This document shows, one piece after another, positions 1-5,477 of a DNA stretch of 5,477 nucleotides. Origin of the DNA: Lentisphaerota bacterium (lineage in GTDB: Bacteria; Verrucomicrobiota; Kiritimatiellia; RFP12; UBA1067). The stretch covers positions 6,214 to 11,690 of the forward strand of contig JALHET010000128.1 of NCBI GenBank assembly GCA_022839525.1, in the 5' to 3' direction. Made by a program: the position numbers and the translations under genes. Each line of letters starts with the position of its first letter. The first letter of the stretch is position 1. The notes under the pieces were generated by a model, which saw only the letters and a list, made by a program, of their open reading frames with translations, ran no database searches and was not told where the DNA came from.

Positions 1-1136
1 TCAACTATATACGCGTCATTTCCGGTACGTTGACGGCGGGCATGACGGTGCAGAACAATTCGACGGATACGAAAGAGACGGTTGCCGCGATGCTGCACCT
101 GATTGGCAAAAAACAAATCCCGGTGGCCAAAGCCGGTCCAGGCGACATTGTGGCGTTGCCCAAGTTGAAGAACACCAAGACGGGCAACACGCTGGCTGCC
201 GCCGGGAATGCCGTGAAGTTGCCGGACATCGCGTTCCCGCCGCCTGTCATGTACATGGCGATCGCCGCAAAAACACAGGCCGATGAAGACAAGCTCAGTA
301 CGGCCATACACCGTCTGTTGGACGGCGACCCCACTTTGCATTACGAAAAGCAGGTGGAGACCAAACAGGTTATTCTCAAAGGTCTCGGTGATGTTCACAT
401 CGATGTGGCGGTCAACTTGATGAAATCGCAAACCAACGTTAACGTCGAACTCTCGGTGCCGAAAGTGCCCTACCGTGAAACCGTAACCGCCCTTGGCGAT
501 GGGCATTACCGTCACAAGAAGCAGTCGGGGGGGCGCGGCCAGTTCGGCGAGGTTTATCTGAGAGTCTTTCCTCGTCGCGAAGATGAGACGGGAGAGTGGT
601 TCGTGGACAAAACGGTCGGCGGATCAATCCCCGGAAATTTCATACCCGCTGTTCTGAAGGGTGTGAATGAAGGCAAACTGGCCGGTTCGGTGGCGGGGTA
701 TCCTGTCCAGGACGTCAATGTGGAAGTTTACGACGGTTCATACCACGATGTGGACTCGTCGGAAATCGCGTTCAAGATTGCAGGTTCGCGTGCGTTGCGC
801 GAAGGCATGTCAAAGGCCAAGCCGGTCTTGCTCGAACCGATCATGCGGCTCAAGATCACCATCCCCGAAGCGTTCATGGGGGCTATCAGCGGTGACATGC
901 CGCATAAGCGCGGGCGCGTGTTGGGCATGGAGGTGGAAGAGGAAGGCACTCAGGTGGTTACCGCCGAAGCGCCTCTTGCTGAACTCTTCAAATATGCCGC
1001 CGAGTTGCGTTCGATCACAGGGGGGCAAGGTTCATTCACCATGGATTTTGACCGCTACGACATCGTGCCTTCAAATGTGGCGCAGAAAATTATCGCCGAG
1101 GCTGCGAAGAACCGTCAAGAAGAGGCAGACGAATAA
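1..1136 (+). CDS. EF-G-like translational GTPase, C-terminal part (partial at 5' end)
   Basis: The reading frame is open from the left edge (first full codon at position 3), so this is the last 377 residues of a longer protein, roughly half of an EF-G-like factor. The TTG at 30 is internal and not a start. EF-G catalyses GTP-driven translocation on the ribosome in the cytoplasm. Visible, numbered from the first full codon: end of beta-barrel domain II (about 1-68, with AGPGDIVAL and KTGNTL); domain III (about 80-152, with LKGLGDVHID); domain IV (about 153-274, with HKKQSGGRGQFGEV at 171-184 and the tip loop DGSYHDVDSSE near 244-254, holding the His that enters the decoding site in EF-G); domain V (about 275-360, ending in YDIVPSNVAQKI); and a short acidic tail. 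Domain V has GDMPHKRGRVLGME where canonical EF-G has a GDLNxRRG-type motif, and GGQGSFTMDF where it has a QGRAxYTMEF type. This fits the EF-G2-like (PRK12740-type) paralogue better than the main FusA. Without the G domain the subfamily stays probable, not certain. Confidence 0.93.
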   Translation, partial: NYIRVISGTLTAGMTVQNNSTDTKETVAAMLHLIGKKQIPVAKAGPGDIVALPKLKNTKTGNTLAAAGNAVKLPDIAFPPPVMYMAIAAKTQADEDKLSTAIHRLLDGDPTLHYEKQVETKQVILKGLGDVHIDVAVNLMKSQTNVNVELSVPKVPYRETVTALGDGHYRHKKQSGGRGQFGEVYLRVFPRREDETGEWFVDKTVGGSIPGNFIPAVLKGVNEGKLAGSVAGYPVQDVNVEVYDGSYHDVDSSEIAFKIAGSRALREGMSKAKPVLLEPIMRLKITIPEAFMGAISGDMPHKRGRVLGMEVEEEGTQVVTAEAPLAELFKYAAELRSITGGQGSFTMDFDRYDIVPSNVAQKIIAEAAKNRQEEADE

Positions 1137-1162
1137 TTCCGGGACGGAATCTATCCACACAC

Positions 1163-1191
1163 GGCACGCCCGTTAAGGGCGTGCCTTTTTT
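1163..1191 (+). terminator. Rho-independent terminator after the EF-G-like gene
   Basis: A perfect 9-bp GC-rich stem (GGCACGCCC at 1163-1171, GGGCGTGCC at 1177-1185) closes a 5-nt loop (GTTAA) and is followed at once by six T residues (1186-1191). It begins 26 nt after the EF-G-like stop codon. A weaker 5-bp hairpin (TTCCG/CGGAA, 1137-1149) lies just before it. On the - strand the same stem is followed by GTGTGTGG, with no T-tract, so it should work for the + strand gene only. The T-tract overlaps the stop codon of the convergent DUF2752 gene. Confidence 0.93.
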
Positions 1192-1597
1192 ATATGCCGC
1201 ACCGCACCAGATACAGCCAGTTGAATATGGCCAGTGCGCCGGTGACAAGCCAGCAGGCATTCCGCTCTTTCGGTGTGAGTTGGAGTGTGACCACCTGTCG
1301 GAACAGGAACAAGGTTGCGGTATAAACGCTCCAGCACGCAAACAGCGATAAACCGCCTGCCACCGCAAGAGGTTGCATGCGCACGGCTCCGGCAAGGTCT
1401 CCGGACACAAGCGCGGCGGCGGCGCGCATACTGCCGCAGGTGAGGCATGGCCAGCCCGTCAAACGGCGGAACAGACATAGTTGCGCACCGCACCCGTGAA
1501 GCGCCGCCAGCAGAACGGCGATCAAAAGAAGGGTAGCCACGCCCGCCAGCCACCGCCGAAGATCTTCGGGCTGCCGCGCCCGCTGTCCGAGTCGCAT
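1190..1597 (-). CDS. DUF2752 family small membrane protein
   Basis: A 135-residue predicted inner-membrane protein of unknown function. The family signature is plain: a Cys-rich loop LTGWPCLTCGSMRA (residues 46-59, Cys51 and Cys54), followed by GDLAGAVRMQPL. This matches the DUF2752 pattern TGxPCPxCGxTRA...GD...A...NPL. Three hydrophobic segments are seen: about 16-34, 77-98 and 114-132, and the ending NWLYLVRCG is family-like, so the protein looks complete. The Pro usual after the first motif Cys is Leu here, and the Thr before Arg is Met. Seven cysteines in all (36, 41, 51, 54, 88, 115, 133) could suggest metal binding or redox chemistry, but this is inference. The frame runs up to an ATG at 1621, but the ATG at 1597 has an excellent Shine-Dalgarno sequence and is preferred. 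The start lies within the upstream hydrolase gene (76-nt overlap), so the two are probably co-transcribed and perhaps translationally coupled. The stop is in the T-tract of the convergent terminator. Confidence 0.85.
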   Translation of the reverse strand: MRLGQRARQPEDLRRWLAGVATLLLIAVLLAALHGCGAQLCLFRRLTGWPCLTCGSMRAAAALVSGDLAGAVRMQPLAVAGGLSLFACWSVYTATLFLFRQVVTLQLTPKERNACWLVTGALAIFNWLYLVRCGI

Positions 1598-3750
1598 GAG
1601 ACCTCCTCCGGCGTCTGCCATGCCACAACATGATGCCCGGAGACTACGTTGTCCAAGACCAGACGCCCGTTCTCAAACAAAGGGTCTCTGCAACGCTTGC
1701 CGTCAACGGTCAGAAGCGCTCCCTCTGCCCAAGGCACTTCTAGGCGGGCGGTCGTGTTAAGCGGGAGCTCGATCGTCAGCCGGTATGACTTGCCGGGGGT
1801 TTGCCGCACACTGACGGTTACGCTTCCACGCACGGTCGGTACAAATCCTTGGACAGCGTCGAGGGAACCGATTTGCGGGCGGATCAGAATCTTGCCGAAT
1901 CCGGGCAGGAGAGGACGCACGCCCAGCACGTAACGCGGGATGATATTGGCCGGTACTGCGCCCCACGCATGGCTCCAGTCCAAGTTTGGCTTGTAGATGC
2001 TGTCCCACGCCTCCATCGAGATGGTCGAGCCGGAGCGGATCATGTTTGCCCAACTCCGTCTGTCGTCGCGCGTCAGCAACCGGATGGCCTCGTCCTCCAA
2101 ACCTGCCTCGAACAAGGATTCCAGCAGATACTGTGCGCCATAGACACTGCAGGCCATGCCCCGCGACTTCACGAAAGCGGCCACGCGTCCGCGCTCCCCT
2201 TCCGGCACCAGCCCGAACGCCAGCGGCAGCATATTTGCGTGTAGCGAGGCGTGTGTCGCGCCCTCGCCGTCAACGTAGCATCCGCGTTCCGGGTTGAAAA
2301 ACAAGGCATGGAAAGCTTTTTGCGCGCGTTCAGCCTTCAGACGGTAGGTTGCCGAATCCTGCAATTTGTCCAGCGCAAGCGCCATGTCCGACATCTGCCT
2401 CAGGTTGAGACAGTAAAAGGCGTTGACTACTGCGTTGACCGGCTTGGATTCAAAGCCGTCGCGTTCTCCCTCAGGCCAGTCCACAATATCGCGCACCCCG
2501 CTTTCGACGGGCGCCTCCAGTCCGCCGGTCACCAGCAGGCCGTCTTTTTCACGGGCGCAAGCCTCGAGCGTCTTCTTTGCTTTCAGTCCGTCGTAACACC
2601 GGGCTAGGGATTCGGTGTTGCCGGTGTACATCCAATCTGCCCACGCCATCATCACCGAATGCTGTTTCCACTCGGTGGGCCAGGTCGGGTGCCCCATCAG
2701 GTATTCGTGGCTATACCGCGCGAGCGTGAATTCGCGGTCCACCCCGTAGTGGCAGAGCTGGTTGATATAGGCGTCGGCCTCGCAGGGAATGCGTTCGCGG
2801 TCGCCATTCACGTACACGCCCGCGAACGTGGTGGCCTTGATGCTGTATTTGCAGAACGCATAGACGCGGTCGAGCGTGGCGTCGCTGGAGACAAACCGTG
2901 CCGCGTTGTCGTCGAACGGATAGTTGATGGCGATCTGGCGGATGGAATCTTTTGTCACCGGATAGGGGCACTCTTCCACCTCCACGTAACGGAACGGCAT
3001 GACCACGCCGAAATCGTTAGACAGGCGCACGGCCGAGCCGCTGGTGTTCTGCTTGTCGGCTTCTAACGGCACACGGTAGATTCCGGGGTTGGTCAACGCG
3101 CCGCGCACTTTGACGTAGCGGATTGAGCCTCCTGGCGCAGTGTCCACCCGGCATCCCACAGATTTCTCGCCGAGGTGAAGCGTGAACGGCCCGCCCTGCA
3201 ACATGGTGCGGGGCGGCAACAGCTCGACCCAGCCGAACGCGGCCTTGCCGAAATCCACAAACACGCGTCCCTGAGCATTGGTTATCACCAGCGCCGGCTT
3301 TACCTGCCTCTGCGTCACCGGATAGCGCAGGGCAGTGTCGTCACCGAGTTTCGCTGCCGTCGCGAAGGCAACCGTCTGCGACCAGGCCCCGGGTTTGTTC
3401 TTCCGGTTCCATACGCGGACGCGCCAATTGACGTTCGCGCATGCGGGCAATGGCGAGCCCGCATACGCGATATAGAGCGACTGCCCCGATTCCACCTTGC
3501 CGGAGTCCCACAAATCGGGCTTGTCCGTCTTGAACAGTTCGGTCGATGACGCGACTTGGATCTGATAGGCCGTCTGAACGTCGTCCGGCATACCGTCTTT
3601 GAAAAGCCAGGAGAATTCGGGCGTCGCATCGGTCACAGCGACCAGTCCGGGTTTCGCCAGCAACTCGCACATCGGCGCATCCGGCGTAAGGGAAAACCCG
3701 CACGGCGCCGCCATTGCGCTTCCCATCATGACAACGGTCCACCAACGCAT
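1522..3750 (-). CDS. Secreted GH78-family alpha-L-rhamnosidase-like glycoside hydrolase
   Basis: A 742-residue protein likely exported and hydrolysing terminal alpha-L-rhamnosyl or related bonds in plant, algal or bacterial glycans. Residues 1-14 (MRWWTVVMMGSAMA) look like a short signal peptide with an AMA cleavage site. An Fn3-like N-terminal module follows (about 40-130, with AYQIQVASS, LWDSGKVESGQS and WRVRVWNR). Next are a beta-sandwich region with VDFGKAAFGWVEL (about 165-178), then the (alpha/alpha)6 barrel. The barrel carries GDRERIPCEAD (316-326), the PTWPTEWKQH segment, GSTISMEAWD (574-583) and WSHAWGAVPANIIPRYVLGV. A C-terminal beta domain starts near PLLPGFGKILIRPQ. By analogy with characterised GH78 enzymes, Glu319 is the probable general acid, Asp326 a second acidic residue and Glu580 the probable base. 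The protein is shorter than typical GH78 enzymes and lacks an obvious extra PF08531-type domain. Its start codon is 32 nt after the upstream sialidase-like gene, indicating an operon. The last about 25 residues run past the expected domain end and overlap the DUF2752 gene. Exact substrate is not determinable. Confidence 0.9.
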   Translation of the reverse strand: MRWWTVVMMGSAMAAPCGFSLTPDAPMCELLAKPGLVAVTDATPEFSWLFKDGMPDDVQTAYQIQVASSTELFKTDKPDLWDSGKVESGQSLYIAYAGSPLPACANVNWRVRVWNRKNKPGAWSQTVAFATAAKLGDDTALRYPVTQRQVKPALVITNAQGRVFVDFGKAAFGWVELLPPRTMLQGGPFTLHLGEKSVGCRVDTAPGGSIRYVKVRGALTNPGIYRVPLEADKQNTSGSAVRLSNDFGVVMPFRYVEVEECPYPVTKDSIRQIAINYPFDDNAARFVSSDATLDRVYAFCKYSIKATTFAGVYVNGDRERIPCEADAYINQLCHYGVDREFTLARYSHEYLMGHPTWPTEWKQHSVMMAWADWMYTGNTESLARCYDGLKAKKTLEACAREKDGLLVTGGLEAPVESGVRDIVDWPEGERDGFESKPVNAVVNAFYCLNLRQMSDMALALDKLQDSATYRLKAERAQKAFHALFFNPERGCYVDGEGATHASLHANMLPLAFGLVPEGERGRVAAFVKSRGMACSVYGAQYLLESLFEAGLEDEAIRLLTRDDRRSWANMIRSGSTISMEAWDSIYKPNLDWSHAWGAVPANIIPRYVLGVRPLLPGFGKILIRPQIGSLDAVQGFVPTVRGSVTVSVRQTPGKSYRLTIELPLNTTARLEVPWAEGALLTVDGKRCRDPLFENGRLVLDNVVSGHHVVAWQTPEEVSCDSDSGRGSPKIFGGGWRAWLPFF
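1601..1609 (-). promoter_or_regulatory. Shine-Dalgarno sequence deciding the DUF2752 start
   Basis: On the - strand the sequence reads GGAGGAGGT followed by CTC and the ATG at 1597. It contains a full AGGAGGT anti-SD complement, and the first GGAGG core is 7 nt from the ATG. This supports the 1597 start over the in-frame ATG at 1621, which would place this site inside the coding region. The site lies in the C-terminal codons (Glu-Glu-Val) of the overlapping hydrolase gene. Confidence 0.8.
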
Positions 3751-3756
3751 AGCCCA

Positions 3757-3762
3757 TCCTTT
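3757..3762 (-). promoter_or_regulatory. Shine-Dalgarno sequence deciding the GH78 start
   Basis: On the - strand AAAGGA is followed by a 6-nt spacer (TGGGCT) and the ATG at 3750. The open frame extends to a TTG at 3765, but that start would put this ribosome-binding site inside the gene and would lack one of its own, since a T-run precedes it. The ATG start also gives a compact signal peptide beginning MRWW. Confidence 0.75.
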
Positions 3763-3782
3763 CAAAAAAACAGCCCGTCACA

Positions 3783-5477
3783 TCAGAACGCGCCCGCCCG
3801 GAAATTCCCGATCGCCTCGGCCGTGCGCAACGCCCGGCCGTAAAGGCGCAGGCCTTTGACGGAGGGTGCCAGCAAGGCGTGAAAAGCGCCTTTGACTTCA
3901 CCTAACTCAAGGGGAATACGTCCCCACCCGTATTGCCGCACGGCGCCGCCATCGCAAAACACGCCGTCGGCGATGACCGAAATGACGGCGGATGAAAAGT
4001 CGCAGATAAACACCGTGTGTTGCAGTTTGCCGGTTTTCACCACGCCCGGGTCGGTATGCCACGCGGCCACGCGGTTGCCGTCGCCCAGTTCAATCATAAG
4101 TGTCGGTCGTCCGGCGAGTTCGGACGTTGTCACACGCACACCCTGTCCAGCCTCGTTCAGTGTGCTGAACAGTGCCTGTCCGGCCGCGACGCTGTCGAGG
4201 TGCGTCCAAAGCTCCACCGTCAACCCACCGTGCGACAGGTCCCCGAACGTTTGAGGAACGGATGGGCGGGCGGGTGTGTCCCCGCTGTTCGCCTTTTCAA
4301 GCAACAGGCCGCCCGTGCATACGTTGGTGGCAGCGGCCTGTGTCCAGAGACCGTCGAGCAGGGCACGGTCGAGCGGGTGAACGCGGGCGACCGACTTTTG
4401 GGTTTCGGTGATCCAGAACTTGCCGTCCTGTTCGATCAGGTCGGGATAGCTCATGCGGATCGCGGGGTTTGGGTCAAACAGCACGAGTTCCGGTTCGGAC
4501 CACTGGACAGAACCGTCGTCCGTGAGCGTGCCGCCGGAGAGGAAAGCCGGGTTGCGTCCACCCCACCGCTTGCCCCCATGGTGGTGATACCAGAAGAGGT
4601 AGTGGCCTGCGGAGGTTACAAAGAGCTTCGGGCAGGCGCGCGGGGTCTTGAAGGGGCGTTTGCCGGGGCCATAGACCATCGGTTCGGGAAGCGACCAGGT
4701 CGCGCCGTTGTCGCGGCTGTAACTTTGGCCGGGCGTGCCGCCTTCCAACCGGAACACGCAAAAGAGATCGCTTTTCGTGAGGGGCACGAGGTTGTGTTCC
4801 TCTTGCACGCTGCCGAGCGCGGGATTGCGGATGCCTTTCTCGCCGTCGGGGAGCAGCTTGAATGCGAGTTTGTCGGGATCCCGCTCCGTCAGCAGGTTGT
4901 CGGACTCTATGAGCCAGCCTTCGCCGTCGAGCATGAAATACTTGCCGAGTTTGGTGAAGGCGAAATAGACTTTGCCGTCTTTGATTTTGGGTTTGTCGAT
5001 TCCCCAGAAGTGGCAAACCTCGCCACGCCACGGGTTGCCGCGGTCAACATCCGTCACCCGGATGGGGATGCGGTAGCGTTGGGCAGACCAGGTGGCGCCG
5101 GCATCATCCGAATAGCGGAAGACGTACCAGCCGTGAGTGTCAGACCGCACGCGTTTGTCAGAGTTGGGCAGGGTCACGATGTTGTCGCCGTTGTAGGTGT
5201 AAAAGGCGTAGATACGGCCATAGGGTGTGAGGAGGGGGGTTACCCATGAGGCTTCAGGCCCGGATTCGGGTTCGATGTCGACGAGCGCCGACCAGGTCTT
5301 GCCCTGGTCTTTACTTGCGGTCGACATCACATGCTGTCCCGGCTGCCCTTCCAGCCCCTTGCCGGTTGTGAGCGTACACACCCAGAGGCCGTTGGATGTG
5401 ACCACCACGTACGGTTGATCGACGTACCCTTCGCAGGGGATGCGGAGGCCGTTGGCGATGTTGCGCGGGTCGGCGGC
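3783..5477 (-). CDS. Sialidase-like (Asp-box/BNR) protein with C-terminal LamG-type domain, partial at N-terminus
   Basis: The frame is open to the right edge, leaving 564 C-terminal residues; the GTG at 5408 is internal, because family-like sequence (GLRIPCEGYVDQPYVVV) continues upstream of it. Three canonical Asp-boxes (SxDxGxxW) mark a six-bladed beta-propeller of the sialidase/neuraminidase superfamily: SKDQGKTW (55-62), SDDAGATW (123-130) and SRDNGATW (254-261). A possible degenerate fourth is TDDGSVQW. The LRIP near residue 11 resembles the (F/Y)RIP motif that carries the first Arg of the sialidase triad. A linker (about 384-415) leads to a concanavalin-A/LamG-like sandwich (about 416-564) with GGLTVELWTHLD, and it ends in LRLYGRALRTAEAIGNFRAG, typical of carbohydrate-binding LamG modules. 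A signal peptide is expected but off the window. Such proteins are often annotated exo-alpha-sialidase in PVC genomes, yet sialic acid as substrate is unproven; it may cleave another acidic sugar or only bind glycans. It is the upstream partner of the GH78 gene, with a 32-nt gap. Confidence 0.87.
   Translation of the reverse strand, partial: AADPRNIANGLRIPCEGYVDQPYVVVTSNGLWVCTLTTGKGLEGQPGQHVMSTASKDQGKTWSALVDIEPESGPEASWVTPLLTPYGRIYAFYTYNGDNIVTLPNSDKRVRSDTHGWYVFRYSDDAGATWSAQRYRIPIRVTDVDRGNPWRGEVCHFWGIDKPKIKDGKVYFAFTKLGKYFMLDGEGWLIESDNLLTERDPDKLAFKLLPDGEKGIRNPALGSVQEEHNLVPLTKSDLFCVFRLEGGTPGQSYSRDNGATWSLPEPMVYGPGKRPFKTPRACPKLFVTSAGHYLFWYHHHGGKRWGGRNPAFLSGGTLTDDGSVQWSEPELVLFDPNPAIRMSYPDLIEQDGKFWITETQKSVARVHPLDRALLDGLWTQAAATNVCTGGLLLEKANSGDTPARPSVPQTFGDLSHGGLTVELWTHLDSVAAGQALFSTLNEAGQGVRVTTSELAGRPTLMIELGDGNRVAAWHTDPGVVKTGKLQHTVFICDFSSAVISVIADGVFCDGGAVRQYGWGRIPLELGEVKGAFHALLAPSVKGLRLYGRALRTAEAIGNFRAGAF

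Noticed and set aside
30..32. TTG as a start codon for the EF-G-like gene.
   Set aside because: The frame is open upstream to the window edge and the upstream residues (NYIRVISGT) match EF-G domain II, so the gene simply begins outside the window.
667..1176. A 169-codon + strand frame overlapping the EF-G-like gene.
   Set aside because: Its translation is low-complexity Arg/Ser/Trp-rich sequence typical of a frame-shifted shadow, and the overlapping EF-G frame is well conserved.
1598..1621. ATG at 1621 as the DUF2752 start, adding MADAGGGL.
   Set aside because: There is no good ribosome-binding site in front of it, the added residues are not family-like, and the strong GGAGGAGGT site points to the ATG at 1597.
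3751..3765. TTG start at 3765 giving a GH78 protein five residues longer.
   Set aside because: It would place the AAAGGA ribosome-binding site inside the gene and has only a T-run upstream. The ATG at 3750 has proper spacing and a good signal peptide.
3764..3770. T7 run (on the - strand) between the sialidase-like and GH78 genes, considered as an intrinsic terminator.
   Set aside because: No stable GC-rich stem-loop directly precedes the run, and the gap of 32 nt with a ribosome-binding site fits an operon.
4017..5249. A 410-codon open frame on the + strand, antisense to the sialidase-like gene.
   Set aside because: It is fully inside a gene with clear Asp-boxes and a LamG domain. Its translation shows no recognisable domain and looks like a shadow of GC-rich codons with few antisense stops.
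1..5477. CRISPR arrays, tRNA or rRNA genes, insertion sequences, att sites.
   Set aside because: On reading both strands I saw no regularly spaced repeats, no tRNA-like cloverleaf ends, no transposase or terminal inverted repeats.

Overview
The window is ordinary-looking, moderately GC-rich bacterial chromosome with no mobile-element signature. The gene families and their spelling suggest a PVC-superphylum bacterium (Kiritimatiellota, Lentisphaerota, Verrucomicrobiota or Planctomycetota). The sialidase-like protein with its Asp-boxes and C-terminal LamG-type domain, the short GH78 variant and the second EF-G-like factor are all of kinds I associate with that group. This placement is inference from family resemblance, not from a marker gene.

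Layout: two convergent blocks. On the + strand, positions 1-1136 hold the C-terminal half of an EF-G-like translational GTPase (domains II to V; the GTPase domain lies off the left edge). It ends in a clean intrinsic terminator (stem-loop 1163-1185, then T6). On the - strand, reading from right to left, there is a tightly packed gene set. First is a sialidase-like/LamG protein whose N-terminus is off the right edge (5477-3783). After a 32-nt gap comes a secreted GH78 alpha-L-rhamnosidase-type glycoside hydrolase (3750-1522). Last is a small DUF2752 membrane protein (1597-1190) whose start lies 76 nt inside the hydrolase gene. Two starts were moved inward from the longest ORFs because good Shine-Dalgarno sequences sit in front of the internal ATGs (3750 and 1597).

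The two large - strand genes look like a glycan-degradation unit. An exported enzyme would remove rhamnose-like residues, and a beta-propeller protein with a lectin-like domain would act on or bind another terminal sugar. DUF2752 has no known biochemical role; its place here may be only transcriptional. The EF-G-like gene is functionally unrelated. I did not find a convincing undescribed system. The points most worth checking are the altered catalytic motif in the GH78 protein, the overlap with the DUF2752 gene, and the lack of a terminator for the - strand operon inside the window. There is no stretch of 300 bases without a gene.
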